Positions 23,851-33,999 are shown, counted from the stretch's first letter. The stretch is 36,791 nt of DNA from Allorhizobium undicola ORS 992 = ATCC 700741 (GCF_000621665.1 NZ_JHXQ01000028.1:1-36791), one strand, 5' to 3'. A program made the numbers and translations. The notes: generated from the letters alone by a model not told the origin.

Positions 23851-25170
23851 ATGAACGTGAAGACCTTGTTGCTCGGCGCCGTTTCGGTGCTGGCGCTTTC
23901 CGGCGTGGCGTCTGCGCAAACGCTGACCATTGCCACGGTGAACAATGGTGACATGATCCGGATGCAGAAGCTGACGGACGACTTCACCAAAAAAAATCCC
24001 GGCATCGACGTGAAGTGGGTGACGCTGGAAGAAAACGTCCTGCGCCAGAAGGTGACGACCGACGTTGCCACCAAGGGCGGCCAGTATGACGTGATGACCA
24101 TCGGCATTTACGAAGCACCGATCTGGGGCAAGCAGGGCTGGCTCCAGCCGCTCGACACGCTTTCCGCCGACAAGGATTACGACGCCGCCGATCTTCTGCC
24201 GCCGATCCGTTCGGGCCTGACGGTCGATGGCAAGCTCTATGCCGCGCCTTTCTACGGCGAAAGCTCCATGGTGATGTATCGCAAGGACCTGTTCGACAAG
24301 GCCGGGCTGAAAATGCCCGATGCCCCCACCTGGGACTTCATTGCCGATGCGGCCCGCAAGATCACCGACAAATCCTCCGAAACCTACGGCATCTGCCTGC
24401 GCGGCAAGGCTGGCTGGGGCGAGAACATGGCCTTTCTGACGGCCACCGCCAATGCCTTCGGCGCACGCTGGTTCGATGAAAACTGGAAGCCGCAATTCGA
24501 TCAGCCGGAATGGAAGAAGGCGCTGGACTTCTACGTGAAGCTGATGAAGGATGCAGGCCCGCCCGGCGCTTCTTCCAACGGCTTCAACGAAAACCTCGCT
24601 CTGTTCCAGACCGGCAAATGCGGCATGTGGATCGATGCGACGGTTGCGGCCTCCTTCGTCACCAATCCGAAGGAATCCAAGGTTGCCGACAAGGTGGGCT
24701 TTGCGCTCGCACCCGACACCGGCCTTGGCAAGCGTGGCAACTGGCTGTGGTCGTGGAACCTTGCCATTCCCGCCGGATCGAAAAAGGTGGAAGCCGCCGA
24801 AAAGTTCATCGCCTGGGCAACCTCCAGGGATTATCTGAAGCTGGTTGCCGAGAAGGATGGCTGGGCCAACGTGCCTCCGGGCACCCGCACCTCGCTTTAC
24901 GCCAATGCGGATTACCAGAAGGCGGCCCCCTTTGCCAAAATGACCATCGACAGCATCAATGCCGCCGATCCGAAGAAGCCGACCGTCAAGCCTGTGCCCT
25001 ATGAGGGCGTGCAATATGTGGCGATCCCGGAATTCCAGGGCATCGGCACGGCCGTGGGCCAGCAGTTCTCCGCCGCCCTTGCCGGACAGGTCAGCGTCGA
25101 TCAGGCGCTGAAGAGCGCCCAGCAGCTCACCGAGCGTGAGATGAAGAAGGCGGGCTATCCCAAGAAGTAA
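23851..25170 (+). CDS. smoE: Polyol ABC transporter substrate-binding protein SmoE
   Basis: A 439-residue periplasmic binding protein of ABC family 1 for sorbitol, mannitol and related polyols. Residues 1-22 form a signal peptide ending in ASA before Gln23. The mature part has the typical two-lobe pattern: TLTIATVNNGDMIRMQKLTD, YDVMTIGIYEAPIWGKQGWL, FYGESSMVMYRKDLFDKAGL, and RGNWLWSWNLAIPAGSKK. ATG 23851 was chosen because GGGAGGAAG precedes it and the signal peptide starts there; the frame is open further upstream. It is the first gene of an operon reading through smoF, smoG, smoK, smoS and mtlK. Confidence 0.92.
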   Translation: MNVKTLLLGAVSVLALSGVASAQTLTIATVNNGDMIRMQKLTDDFTKKNPGIDVKWVTLEENVLRQKVTTDVATKGGQYDVMTIGIYEAPIWGKQGWLQPLDTLSADKDYDAADLLPPIRSGLTVDGKLYAAPFYGESSMVMYRKDLFDKAGLKMPDAPTWDFIADAARKITDKSSETYGICLRGKAGWGENMAFLTATANAFGARWFDENWKPQFDQPEWKKALDFYVKLMKDAGPPGASSNGFNENLALFQTGKCGMWIDATVAASFVTNPKESKVADKVGFALAPDTGLGKRGNWLWSWNLAIPAGSKKVEAAEKFIAWATSRDYLKLVAEKDGWANVPPGTRTSLYANADYQKAAPFAKMTIDSINAADPKKPTVKPVPYEGVQYVAIPEFQGIGTAVGQQFSAALAGQVSVDQALKSAQQLTEREMKKAGYPKK

Positions 25171-25259
25171 GCCGCTGACCTGCGGTGAGCCTCTCACAGG
25201 AGGCTCACCTCTTTGCCGGTTTCATTTTCAACGACATACATTCCAAGAGGCGGGACCCC

Positions 25260-26132
25260 ATGGCGACGACCCATACCCACTCCTCGGCCCGGCTGATGAT
25301 GGCCCCGTCGGTCATCCTGCTCTTTGCATGGATGATCGTGCCGCTCGGCATGACCATCTATTTCTCGCTGCTGCGCTACAATCTGCTGATGCCCGGCACG
25401 GAAGAATTTACCGGGTTGATGAATTACCAGTTCTTTCTGACCGATCCGGCGTTTTTCGCGGCACTCGCCAATACCCTGCTGCTGGTGGGTGGCGTGCTGG
25501 CCATTTCCGTGATCGGCGGCATTTTGCTGGCGCTGCTGCTGGACCAGCCAATGTTTGGCCAGGGCGTGGTGCGCGTGCTGGTGATAGCCCCCTTCTTCAT
25601 CATGCCAACGGTGGCCGCACTGGTGTGGAAAAACATGCTGATGAACCCGGTCAACGGGATTTTCGCGTGGATTTTCCGCCTGTTCGGGGCCGACCCCGTC
25701 GATTGGCTTTCGGTGATGCCGCTGTTTTCCATCATCGTCATCGTCGCCTGGCAATGGCTGCCCTTTGCAACGCTGATCCTTTTGACTTCGCTGCAATCGC
25801 TCGATGAAGAGCAGAAGGAAGCCGCCGAAATGGACGGCGCCGGGCCGATCTCGAAATTCATCTATATCGTGCTGCCGCACATGGCCCGCGCCATTACCGT
25901 GGTGATCCTGATCGAAACGATCTTCCTGCTGTCGGTCTTTGCGGAAATCCTCGTCACCACCAATGGCGGTCCGGGCACGGACAGCACCAACATCACCTAT
26001 CTCGTCTATACCCAGGCCCTGCTGCAATTCGACGTGGGCGGCGCATCCGCCGGCGGCATCGTTGCCGTGGTTCTGGCCAATATCGTCGCGATCTTCCTGA
26101 TGCGGATGATCGGCAAGAATCTGGAGGCGTGA
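25260..26132 (+). CDS. smoF: Polyol ABC transporter permease SmoF
   Basis: A 290-residue inner-membrane permease with six predicted helices, of the MalF-like group. The cytoplasmic EAA loop that contacts the ATPase is visible as EEQKEAAEMDGAGPISKFIY at about residues 183-202. The N-terminal helix is APSVILLFAWMIVPLGMTIY. AAGAGGCGGG before ATG 25260 supports this start over an earlier in-frame codon. It follows smoE by 89 bp and is two bases from smoG. Confidence 0.92.
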   Translation: MATTHTHSSARLMMAPSVILLFAWMIVPLGMTIYFSLLRYNLLMPGTEEFTGLMNYQFFLTDPAFFAALANTLLLVGGVLAISVIGGILLALLLDQPMFGQGVVRVLVIAPFFIMPTVAALVWKNMLMNPVNGIFAWIFRLFGADPVDWLSVMPLFSIIVIVAWQWLPFATLILLTSLQSLDEEQKEAAEMDGAGPISKFIYIVLPHMARAITVVILIETIFLLSVFAEILVTTNGGPGTDSTNITYLVYTQALLQFDVGGASAGGIVAVVLANIVAIFLMRMIGKNLEA

Positions 26133-26134
26133 CC

Positions 26135-26965
26135 ATGGCTCGTGCCGTTTCCACCCGGAGAAAACTGACCTTCACGGTGATTGCCTGGACCATCGGCTTC
26201 CTGATGTTCTTTCCGATCCTGTGGACCTTCCTGACGAGCTTCAAATCGGAAGGCGATGCCATTGCCTCGCCGCCGGTCTTCCTGTTCTTCCACTGGACGA
26301 CGGAAAACTATCTCGAAGTGCAGAGCCGCTCGGATTATTTCAGCCACTTCCTCAATTCGGTGGTGATTTCCTTCGGCTCCACGCTGCTTGGCCTTCTCAT
26401 TGCCATTCCTGCCGCCTGGGCCATGGCGTTTTCGCCGACCAGGCGCACCAAGGATGTGCTGATGTGGATGCTGTCCACCAAGATGATGCCGCCGGTGGGG
26501 GCGCTGATCCCGATCTACCTGCTGTTTCGCGACAGCGGCCTGCTCGATACCCGCATCGGCCTCGTCATCGTGCTGACGCTCATCAACCTGCCGATCATCG
26601 TCTGGATGCTTTACACCTATTTCAAGGAAATTCCCGGCGAAATTCTGGAAGCCGCCCGCATGGACGGCGCATCGCTGATGAAGGAGGTGATCTATGTGCT
26701 CACCCCCATGGCGGTGCCGGGCATTGCCTCCACCCTGCTGCTCAACATCATTCTGGCATGGAACGAGGCGTTCTGGACGCTGAACCTCACCACGTCGAAT
26801 GCGGCGCCGCTCACCACCTTCATCGCCTCCTATTCCAGCCCCGAAGGCCTGTTCTACGCCAAGCTCTCCGCTGCCTCGACCATGGCGATCGCCCCCATCG
26901 TCATTCTCGGCTGGTTCAGCCAGAAGCAATTGGTGCGTGGCCTCACCTTCGGCGCTGTGAAGTAG
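26135..26965 (+). CDS. smoG: Polyol ABC transporter permease SmoG
   Basis: A 276-residue MalG-type permease with six helices and the EAA motif GEILEAARMDGASLMKEVIY near residue 170. The second of the two transmembrane subunits, it pairs with SmoF. ATG 26135 has GGAG 8 bases upstream. GTG 26129, which would overlap the smoF stop, is an alternative. The family's AFSPTRRTKDVLMWMLSTKM and LTFGAVK ends are present. Confidence 0.92.
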   Translation: MARAVSTRRKLTFTVIAWTIGFLMFFPILWTFLTSFKSEGDAIASPPVFLFFHWTTENYLEVQSRSDYFSHFLNSVVISFGSTLLGLLIAIPAAWAMAFSPTRRTKDVLMWMLSTKMMPPVGALIPIYLLFRDSGLLDTRIGLVIVLTLINLPIIVWMLYTYFKEIPGEILEAARMDGASLMKEVIYVLTPMAVPGIASTLLLNIILAWNEAFWTLNLTTSNAAPLTTFIASYSSPEGLFYAKLSAASTMAIAPIVILGWFSQKQLVRGLTFGAVK

Positions 26966-26983
26966 ATACAAGGAATTTCACCC

Positions 26984-27982
26984 ATGGGCAGCATTACCCT
27001 GCAAAATGTTTCGAAGACTTTCGGTGAAGCCAAGGTCATTCCCAATATCAATCTCGAAATCAACAATGGCGAATTCGTCGTCTTTGTCGGTCCGTCCGGC
27101 TGCGGCAAATCCACCCTGCTCCGGCTGATTGCCGGGCTGGAGGATATATCCGGCGGGAAAATCATGATCGACGGGGCGGATGCCACCGACAAGAAGCCCT
27201 CCGAACGCGGCCTTGCCATGGTCTTTCAGTCCTATGCGCTCTATCCGCATATGAGTGTGCGCTCCAATATCGGCTTCCCGCTGAAAATGGCCAGCATGGA
27301 CAAGGGAGAGATCGACCGCAAGGTCACGGATGCCGCCCGCATCCTCAACCTCACCGACTATCTCGACCGCAAGCCGCGCCAGCTTTCGGGCGGCCAGCGC
27401 CAGCGGGTTGCCATTGGCCGGGCCATCGTGCGCCAGCCGCGCTGCTTCCTGTTCGATGAGCCGCTCTCCAACCTCGATGCGGCGCTGCGCGTCAACATGC
27501 GGCTGGAAATCACCGAACTGCACCAGAAGCTTGGCGCAACCTCCATCTATGTCACCCACGATCAGGTGGAAGCCATGACCATGGCCGACAAGATCGTCGT
27601 GCTCAATCGCGGCAATATCGAGCAGGTCGGCTCGCCGCTGGAGCTTTACCGCAACCCCGCCAACCTGTTCGTGGCGGGCTTTATCGGCTCGCCGAAGATG
27701 AACCTCATCTCCGGCTCCATCGCCCGGCAGCATGGGGCGCATACCATCGGCATCCGCCCGGAACATGTGACGCTTTCCACCACGGACGGCGCATGGAAGG
27801 GCAAGGTGACGATTGCCGAACATCTGGGGTCCGACACTTTCCTCCATGCCGATGTCGAGGGGATCGGCCCGATCACGGCGCGCGCCGGTGGCGATTTTCC
27901 GGTGCGCCATGGCGAAACGGTGTTCATCACACCCGACACCAGCCGCCTCCACCGCTTCGATGAAAAGGGAGTGGCAGCATGA
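26984..27982 (+). CDS. smoK: Polyol ABC transporter ATP-binding protein SmoK
   Basis: A 332-residue UgpC/MalK-type ATPase that powers the SmoEFG importer. In order: Walker [10 protein letters not shown] (residues 36-44), Q-loop [13 protein letters not shown], signature [14 protein letters not shown], Walker [14 protein letters not shown], and H-loop [13 protein letters not shown]. The C-terminal 90 residues form a TOBE regulatory domain (GIRPEHVTL). The stop overlaps the smoS start by ATGA, so translation is coupled. Confidence 0.95.
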   Translation: MGSITLQNVSKTFGEAKVIPNINLEINNGEFVVFVGPSGCGKSTLLRLIAGLEDISGGKIMIDGADATDKKPSERGLAMVFQSYALYPHMSVRSNIGFPLKMASMDKGEIDRKVTDAARILNLTDYLDRKPRQLSGGQRQRVAIGRAIVRQPRCFLFDEPLSNLDAALRVNMRLEITELHQKLGATSIYVTHDQVEAMTMADKIVVLNRGNIEQVGSPLELYRNPANLFVAGFIGSPKMNLISGSIARQHGAHTIGIRPEHVTLSTTDGAWKGKVTIAEHLGSDTFLHADVEGIGPITARAGGDFPVRHGETVFITPDTSRLHRFDEKGVAA

Positions 27983-28755
27983 CCGGCCGTCTTCAAGGCA
28001 AATCTGCGCTGATCACCGGATCGGCACGCGGCATTGGCCGGGCTTTTGCGGAGGCCTATGTGCGCGAAGGCGCAACCGTCGCCATCGCCGACATCAATCT
28101 GCAACGGGCGGAGGAGACGGCGCACAAGATCGGCCCGTCAGCCTATGCCGTTCATCTCGACGTCACGAAGCAGGACAGCATCGATGCCGCCATCCGCGCC
28201 GTTGAGGACAAGACTGGAGGCATCGATATTCTCGTCAACAATGCCGCCCTTTTCGATCTCGCGCCCATCGTCGCGATCACCCGCGAGAGCTATGACCGGC
28301 TGTTTTCCATCAATGTCGCGGGCTCGCTCTTCATGCTGCAAGCGGCAGCCAAAGCCATGATCGCACGGGGCAAGGGCGGCAAGATCATCAATATGGCGAG
28401 CCAGGCGGGCCGCCGGGGCGAAGCGCTGGTGGCGGTTTATTGCGCCACCAAGGCAGCGATCATTTCGCTTACCCAATCGGCCGGTCTCGACCTCATCAGC
28501 CAAGGCATCAATGTCAACGCCATTGCCCCCGGCGTGGTGGATGGCGAGCATTGGGACGGCGTGGATGCGCTGTTTGCCAGATATGAAAACCGTCCCCTCG
28601 GCGAGAAGAAAAAGCTGGTGGGCGAAGCCGTGCCCTATGGCCGCATGGGTAAGGCGCAAGACCTCACCGGCATGGCGATATTCCTCGCCTCTCCCGAAGC
28701 CGATTACATCGTCGCCCAGACATATAATGTCGATGGCGGCAACTGGATGAGCTGA
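27979..28755 (+). CDS. smoS: Sorbitol/polyol dehydrogenase SmoS (SDR)
   Basis: A 258-residue short-chain dehydrogenase that should oxidise D-glucitol to D-fructose, and often galactitol or other polyols, with NAD+. The cofactor motif TGSARGIG is at residues 14-21, followed by NNA ([13 protein letters not shown]). The catalytic Tyr154 and Lys158 lie in YCATK, and [13 protein letters not shown] supplies the Ser. [20 protein letters not shown] is characteristic of SmoS/PolS. It overlaps smoK by four bases and is followed by mtlK after 30 bp. Confidence 0.92.
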   Translation: MTGRLQGKSALITGSARGIGRAFAEAYVREGATVAIADINLQRAEETAHKIGPSAYAVHLDVTKQDSIDAAIRAVEDKTGGIDILVNNAALFDLAPIVAITRESYDRLFSINVAGSLFMLQAAAKAMIARGKGGKIINMASQAGRRGEALVAVYCATKAAIISLTQSAGLDLISQGINVNAIAPGVVDGEHWDGVDALFARYENRPLGEKKKLVGEAVPYGRMGKAQDLTGMAIFLASPEADYIVAQTYNVDGGNWMS

Positions 28756-28785
28756 CAGGCCATTTCCATTTCAGGATAGAATCTC

Positions 28786-30270
28786 ATGACCGTCAAACTA
28801 TCGCTAGCCACCCTGAAAGACGCTGCCGCCAAGGCGGCCATTCCAGCTTACGCGCGTAAAAGCCTCACCCCCGGCATATTGCATTTTGGCGTCGGCAATT
28901 TTCACCGCGCCCATCAGGCCATCTATCTGCATGAGCTGTTCAATCGGGGCAAGAACCTGGATTTCGCGATCATCGGCGCGGGCGTCTTGCCCTCCGACGC
29001 GAAGATGAAGGAAAAGCTGGCCGCGCAGGATTATCTGACCACGGTGGTGGAACAGGATGTGGCGAAAAGTGCCGCCACCGTTACCGGCCCGATGGTGGAT
29101 TTCATCGCTGCCCCCGAGTTTGAGGCCATCATCGCCAAACTTGCCGATCCGGCGATCCGCATCGTCTCGCTGACCATTACCGAGGGCGGCTATTTCATCG
29201 ATCCGGCCACCGGCAGGTTCGATCCGAAGCATCCGGCCATTATGGCGGATGCGACCCATCCCGACCAGCCGAAAACCGTGTTCGGCCTGATCATCGCCGG
29301 GCTGAAGCGCCGCCGGGCAGCAGGCCATCCGCCCTTTACCGTTATGTGCTGCGACAATATTCCCGGCAATGGCGAGGTGACGGAAGCAACCGTGACCGGG
29401 CTTGCCAAACTCTCCGACCCGGATTTTGCCCACTGGGTCCACAAAAACGTCGCCTTTCCCAATGCCATGGTGGACCGCATCACCCCCGCCACCGGCGAGC
29501 GCGAGGTGGCGATCACCCGCGACACCTATGGCATCGAGGATCAATGGCCGGTCTTTTGCGAAGAGTTCAAGCAATGGGTGCTGGAAGACCGGTTTCCGCA
29601 GGGTCGTCCGGCCTTCGAGGAGGTGGGCGTCACCTTCGTGCCGGATGTCGCGCCCTATGAGCTGATGAAGCTACGCATCCTCAATGGCGGCCATGCGGCA
29701 ATTGCCTATCCGGCCACGCTGATGGACATTCACTTCGTGCATGAGGCCATGGAAAACCCGCTGATCCGCGCCTTCCTCTCCAAGCTGACCCATGAGGAAA
29801 TCATTCCCGTGGTGCCGCCAGTGCCCAACACCAGCTTGCAGGACTATGCGGCGCTGATCGAAGCGCGGTTCTCCAACCCGAAGATTGGCGACACCATCCC
29901 GCGTCTTGCCCAGGACGGCTCCAACCGGCAGCCGAAATTCATCCTGCCCTCCACGGCGGACCGTCTGGCCAAGGGACTGGACGTCAAGGGGCTGGCGCTG
30001 GTTTCGGCACTGTGGTGCCGCTATTTCGAAGGCTTATCCGACAGTGGCAAGGCCATCGTCTTCAACGACGCCAGCACTGAGCGCCTGCAAAAAACGGCGC
30101 TTGAAAGCCGGGACGATCCGCTGGCCTTCCTCGCTCTCGACGATATTTTCGGGACGGTTGGGCAAAACCCGCTGTTCAGGCAGCGCTTTACGCAGGCCCT
30201 GACCTCGCTTCGCACCCATGGCACGGCGCAAACATTGCAACGCTATCTGGATGGGGCGTTGGGAAAATAA
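28786..30270 (+). CDS. mtlK: Mannitol 2-dehydrogenase
   Basis: A 494-residue polyol-specific long-chain dehydrogenase that oxidises D-mannitol (often also D-arabinitol and sorbitol) to the ketose with NAD+. The N-terminal Rossmann part contains HFGVGNFHRAHQAIYLHEL. The catalytic residues Lys295, Asn300 and His303 sit in KLRILNGGH, at the same numbers as in the Pseudomonas fluorescens enzyme. MCCDNIPGNGEVTE is another family block. AGGATAGA supports the start. A degenerate palindromic repeat follows the stop. Confidence 0.94.
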   Translation: MTVKLSLATLKDAAAKAAIPAYARKSLTPGILHFGVGNFHRAHQAIYLHELFNRGKNLDFAIIGAGVLPSDAKMKEKLAAQDYLTTVVEQDVAKSAATVTGPMVDFIAAPEFEAIIAKLADPAIRIVSLTITEGGYFIDPATGRFDPKHPAIMADATHPDQPKTVFGLIIAGLKRRRAAGHPPFTVMCCDNIPGNGEVTEATVTGLAKLSDPDFAHWVHKNVAFPNAMVDRITPATGEREVAITRDTYGIEDQWPVFCEEFKQWVLEDRFPQGRPAFEEVGVTFVPDVAPYELMKLRILNGGHAAIAYPATLMDIHFVHEAMENPLIRAFLSKLTHEEIIPVVPPVPNTSLQDYAALIEARFSNPKIGDTIPRLAQDGSNRQPKFILPSTADRLAKGLDVKGLALVSALWCRYFEGLSDSGKAIVFNDASTERLQKTALESRDDPLAFLALDDIFGTVGQNPLFRQRFTQALTSLRTHGTAQTLQRYLDGALGK

Positions 30271-30271
30271 A

Positions 30272-30330
30272 GTGCTCCAAGGAAAAATGGAAACCGGCTT
30301 TCCGTTTGGAAACACGTAAACGTTCAAAAC
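30272..30330 (+). repeat. Degenerate AGAGC-type repeat between mtlK and the HAD gene
   Basis: GTGCTCCAAGGAAAAATGG, then AAACCGGCTTTCCGTTTGG and ACGTAAACG follow the same order as the repeat at 2727, with several changes. It interrupts an otherwise operon-like run of genes. Confidence 0.6.
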
Positions 30331-30342
30331 AAAGAGGCACCC

Positions 30343-31014
30343 ATGCAGCGACCGGCGCCACAGCTGGTGATTTTCGATTGCGACGGCGTGCTGGTGGACA
30401 GCGAGACGATTTCCGTCGAGGTGCTGGTGGCCGCCTTTCGCAAGGCAGGCGTCGTGATCGACGAGGCCTATGTCTACGAAAACTTTCTTGGCCGCAGCAT
30501 GGCAAAAGTGGTGGAAACAGCGAGGGCAAATTTCGCCCTTTCCATCGACGACGACTTTCTGAAAGCCCTGCGGAACGATCTTTTCCGGCGCTTCCGGCAG
30601 GATCTCAAGGCCATTGACGGGCTCGCAACGGCACTGGACGCCCTGGAGGCGGCAGGCATTGCCCGTTGTGTCGCCTCCTCTTCCAATCCGGAACGCATCG
30701 CGCTTTCCCTCTCCGTCACCGGGTTTCTCCATCGTTTCGAGCCGCATATCTTCAGCGCAACCATGGTGCGCAACGGCAAGCCGGCACCGGACCTTTTCCT
30801 CCATGCGGCGGCAAAAATGGGCGCGGATCCGGCCCGCTGCACGGTGGTGGAAGATAGCCCCGCCGGCATCATGGCGGCGAGGGCTGCGGGTATGCGCGTG
30901 CTTGCCTTTTGCGGCGCAAGCCACGCCAGGACAGCCTCTCACCACCGGGCCATTGACGCGCTGGCCCCGGACGCCAGATTTGATGCCATGGGGGACTTGC
31001 TTCAGTTTGTCTGA
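30343..31014 (+). CDS. HAD-superfamily hydrolase (phosphatase, subfamily IA)
   Basis: A 223-residue cytoplasmic phosphatase-like protein. Motif I FDCDGVLVDSE carries the nucleophile Asp12 and Asp14, motif II is in VASSSNPERI, motif III NGKPAPDLFLHAA contains the Lys, and motif IV is VVEDSPAGIMAARAAG. A helical cap lies between motifs I and II. Such enzymes act on sugar phosphates (phosphoglucomutase-like or 2-deoxyglucose-6-phosphate phosphatase-like). AAAGAGG precedes the ATG. It is on the strand of the polyol operon, 72 bp after mtlK, so a role in sugar-phosphate balance is likely but unproven. Confidence 0.87.
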   Translation: MQRPAPQLVIFDCDGVLVDSETISVEVLVAAFRKAGVVIDEAYVYENFLGRSMAKVVETARANFALSIDDDFLKALRNDLFRRFRQDLKAIDGLATALDALEAAGIARCVASSSNPERIALSLSVTGFLHRFEPHIFSATMVRNGKPAPDLFLHAAAKMGADPARCTVVEDSPAGIMAARAAGMRVLAFCGASHARTASHHRAIDALAPDARFDAMGDLLQFV

Positions 31015-31078
31015 TAAGCGTTTCCGGTCGTGTTTCGACAAGACGACAAGAGCATTTCAGGAACGGACACAGAGCGAC

Positions 31079-32656
31079 ATGCAGGATCACGTGATTGCGG
31101 TGGATGTCGGAACCGGCAGTGCACGGGCGGGCGTGGTATCGGCCGAGGGCAGGCTGCTGTTTCGAGCCGAACACCCGATCGTGCTGTCGCGTCCGCGCGC
31201 CGATCTCGGCGAGCATGATTCGGAGAACATCTGGGCCGCCGCCGTCAGCGCCATCCGCGCGGCCATGCACGGGGCGGGCATCGCCCCGGAGCGGATTGGC
31301 GCCATCGGCTTCGATGCCACCTGCTCTCTCGTATTGCGCCGCCGTGACGGCACGCAGCTTGCCTTGCGCAAAGAGGCCTCGCACAGCTTCGATACCATTG
31401 CCTGGCTGGACCACAGGGCAAAGGCAGAAGCCAAGCGGTGTTCGGCCCTGGACCACCCGGTTCTCAGACATACCGGCAATGTCATGTCGCCGGAGGCTGA
31501 AATTCCCAAGCTGATGTGGCTGAAAGCCAACAGACCGGACCTGTGGTCCGAAGGCGGGCAATTCTTCGATCTCGCCGATTTTCTCACATGGCGAGCCGCT
31601 GGCTCCACGGCGCGTTCGCTGTGCACGCTCACCTCGAAATGGACGTTTTACGGCCATGCCAGACCCGGCTGGCAGCGGGATTTTCTGGCCCTTGCCGGAC
31701 TTGCCGACCTGCCGGAAAAGGGCGGCCTGCCGGAAGAAGCCCATGGCGTGGGCACGCCCATTGGCCGGTTGAGCCAGACCGCGGCCTCCGAGCTTGGTCT
31801 TTCCACTGCCGTTTTGGTCGCGGCAGGCATGGTGGATGCCTATGCCGGGGCGCTTGGCGTGCTGGGCGCGGCGGATCCTTCCGCACGCAACCAGGCACAG
31901 GTGGCGCTGATTGCCGGAACCTCCAACTGCCTGATTACGCTGGGACGCGAGCCGGTTTTCGGCCATAGCCTCTGGGGACCGTATTACGGGACGATCTTTC
32001 CCGATCTCTGGCTGGTGGAGGCCGGGCAATCCGCAACCGGCGCCCTGCTCGACCATATTTTACGCAGCCACGCGGAGGGTGGAGAGCCGAAAACCGCCCT
32101 GCACCGCCGGGTGATAGACCGCATACGGACGCTCAGAGCCGAGCAAGGGCCGGATTTTGCCGCCGGGATGCATGTGTTGCCGGATTTTCACGGCAACCGC
32201 TCGCCCTTTGCCGATCCCGCGCTGACCGGCGTTGTGACCGGGCTGACGCTGGATGCCTCCTTCGACGGGCTTTGCCGCCTTTACTGGCGGAGTTGTGTGG
32301 CTATCGCGCTTGGGATTCGCCAGATTCTGGACATGATGACCGCGGGCAAGGCGCCCTTGCCCCGGCTGCATCTGACCGGCGGCCATATGAAAAATCCTTT
32401 GCTCGTGGAGCTTTACGCCGATGTCACGGGTTGCGAACTGGTGGTGGCCGAAGATACGGACGCCGTGCTGATCGGCACCGCCATGAATGCCGCCACCGCT
32501 GGCGGCATTCATACAAGTCTTGCCGCAGCCGGTCAGGCCATGGGGCCAAAGGGCCGCATCATTGCGCCCGATCCGGCCCGCCGCGCCGCCTATGAGCGGG
32601 ATTACGCCCGTTTTTTGCTGATGCAGCGTCACCGAGAGGAATTGCGCAGAGTGTGA
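31079..32656 (+). CDS. FGGY-family carbohydrate kinase, probable D-ribulokinase
   Basis: A 525-residue sugar kinase of the FGGY family, transferring phosphate from ATP to a ketopentose. Two actin-like domains are expected: AVDVGTGSARAGVV at the N-terminus and LHLTGGHMKNPLLVELYADV in the C-terminal domain. GFDATCSLV contains the TCSLV motif (residues 81-85) that marks the D-ribulokinase subgroup, distinct from the motifs of xylulokinase and glycerol kinase. The ATG at 31079 was chosen for the family start QDHVIAVDVGTGS; its ribosome-binding site is weak. It ends the polyol block, 64 bp after the HAD gene, and suggests that pentitols such as ribitol or arabinitol are also used. Confidence 0.87.
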   Translation: MQDHVIAVDVGTGSARAGVVSAEGRLLFRAEHPIVLSRPRADLGEHDSENIWAAAVSAIRAAMHGAGIAPERIGAIGFDATCSLVLRRRDGTQLALRKEASHSFDTIAWLDHRAKAEAKRCSALDHPVLRHTGNVMSPEAEIPKLMWLKANRPDLWSEGGQFFDLADFLTWRAAGSTARSLCTLTSKWTFYGHARPGWQRDFLALAGLADLPEKGGLPEEAHGVGTPIGRLSQTAASELGLSTAVLVAAGMVDAYAGALGVLGAADPSARNQAQVALIAGTSNCLITLGREPVFGHSLWGPYYGTIFPDLWLVEAGQSATGALLDHILRSHAEGGEPKTALHRRVIDRIRTLRAEQGPDFAAGMHVLPDFHGNRSPFADPALTGVVTGLTLDASFDGLCRLYWRSCVAIALGIRQILDMMTAGKAPLPRLHLTGGHMKNPLLVELYADVTGCELVVAEDTDAVLIGTAMNAATAGGIHTSLAAAGQAMGPKGRIIAPDPARRAAYERDYARFLLMQRHREELRRV

Positions 32657-32672
32657 GGTGCCGCAAGCGGCC

Positions 32673-32701
32673 TTGCATGACAGGGCTTTCCTTTCTATAT
32701 C
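32673..32701 (+). promoter_or_regulatory. Candidate promoter of mnmA
   Basis: TTGCAT, a 17-bp spacer and TATATC lie about 100 bp before the GTG start of mnmA. Each hexamer matches the consensus at four of six positions. Confidence 0.35.
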
Positions 32702-32802
32702 CTCGTCAAGAAAGCCGTCATAACCTGATTATACACTCGGCATGGCTTGACCTGTAGCGATGCCACGCGCCTGCACACGCATCAATTAAAGAGATCGTCT
32801 TC

Positions 32803-33999
32803 GTGAATACGCTGGATTTTGACAAGAAGCCGGAAGATACGCGCGTTGTCGTTGCCATGTCAGGTGGCGTCGATAGTTCCGTGGTGGCGGGCATTCTCAA
32901 GCGCGAAGGCTATGACGTGCTGGGCATCACGCTCCAGCTTTACGACCATGGCGCCGCCGTTCACCGGGCCGGCTCCTGTTGCGCGGGGCAGGATATAGAC
33001 GATGCGCGCCGCGTATGCGAAACGCTCGGCATTCCCCATTACGTGCTGGATTACGAACAGCGCTTCCGCGACACGGTCATCAATCCCTTCATGGAAAGCT
33101 ATATTGCCGGGGAAACGCCCATTCCCTGCGTGGCCTGCAACCAGACGGTCAAATTCGCCGATCTTCTGGTGACGGCGCGCGAACTGGGGGCCGATGCGCT
33201 GGCAACCGGCCACTATATCCGCTCCAGATCCGTACCCCTACCGGGCAATCCCGGCCACCGGGCGCTGTTTCGCCCGATCGACAGCGAGCGCGACCAGAGC
33301 TATTTCCTCTTTGCCACCACGCAGGAGCAGATCGATTATCTGCGCTTTCCGCTGGGCGAAATGTCCAAGGCCGAAACCCGCAAGCTCGCCGAGGAGATGG
33401 GTCTTGTGGTGGCGCAGAAAGCCGATAGCCAGGACATCTGCTTCGTGCCGCAGGGCAAATATGCCGACATCATCACCAAGCTGAAGCCGAATTCGGCGCT
33501 GGCGGGCGAAATCGTGCATCTGGATGGCCGCGTGCTTGGCCAGCATGAAGGCATTCTTCACTACACGATCGGCCAGCGCAAAGGTCTGGGCGTGGCCACC
33601 GGCGAGCCGCTTTACGTCATCTATCTCGATGCCCGTTCGCGCCGCGTTATTGTTGGCCCCAAGGAGGCTCTGGAAACCCACAGGGTCTATCTGCGCGACA
33701 TCAACTGGCTGGGAGATCGCCCGCTGCAAGAAGAAGCGAGCCAGGGCTTTGCCTGTTTTGCAAAGGTGCGCTCCACAAGGCCCCCTGCCCCGGCGACACT
33801 TCATGCGGACGAAAACGGCGTCTATGTCGATCTCGATCTCGGCGAGGCAGGCATCGCCTCCGGCCAGGCCTGCGTGCTCTATTCCGCCCCCGGTGCCGAT
33901 GCCCGCGTCTATGGCGGCGGCTTCATCGACCGTTCGGAGCGGCAGGCAGCAGCGGAAGCAGCGCTCAAGGCCTTGCTGACCAGCCCGGCCGCCGCCTGA
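32803..33999 (+). CDS. mnmA: tRNA 2-thiouridylase MnmA
   Basis: MnmA inserts sulfur at U34 of tRNA-Lys, -Glu and -Gln, using ATP and a persulfide relay. The 398-residue protein has the PP-loop [10 protein letters not shown] (from residue 19) for ATP. The two catalytic cysteines are Cys112 in [11 protein letters not shown] and Cys213 in [26 protein letters not shown] and a C-terminal beta-barrel with SGQACVLY complete the family pattern. It starts with GTG; AAAGAG lies about ten bases upstream, and an ATG at the SGGVDSS motif would be too late. A terminator follows at 34015, and tRNA-Met is next. Confidence 0.95.
   Translation: MNTLDFDKKPEDTRVVVAMSGGVDSSVVAGILKREGYDVLGITLQLYDHGAAVHRAGSCCAGQDIDDARRVCETLGIPHYVLDYEQRFRDTVINPFMESYIAGETPIPCVACNQTVKFADLLVTARELGADALATGHYIRSRSVPLPGNPGHRALFRPIDSERDQSYFLFATTQEQIDYLRFPLGEMSKAETRKLAEEMGLVVAQKADSQDICFVPQGKYADIITKLKPNSALAGEIVHLDGRVLGQHEGILHYTIGQRKGLGVATGEPLYVIYLDARSRRVIVGPKEALETHRVYLRDINWLGDRPLQEEASQGFACFAKVRSTRPPAPATLHADENGVYVDLDLGEAGIASGQACVLYSAPGADARVYGGGFIDRSERQAAAEAALKALLTSPAAA

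Noticed and set aside
23737..25197. A 486-codon open frame antisense to smoE
   Set aside because: It mirrors smoE codon positions and has no ribosome-binding site or domain; smoE is certain.
32657..32802. Riboswitch or attenuator upstream of mnmA
   Set aside because: No conserved riboswitch core or terminator/antiterminator pair was seen; only a weak promoter candidate.
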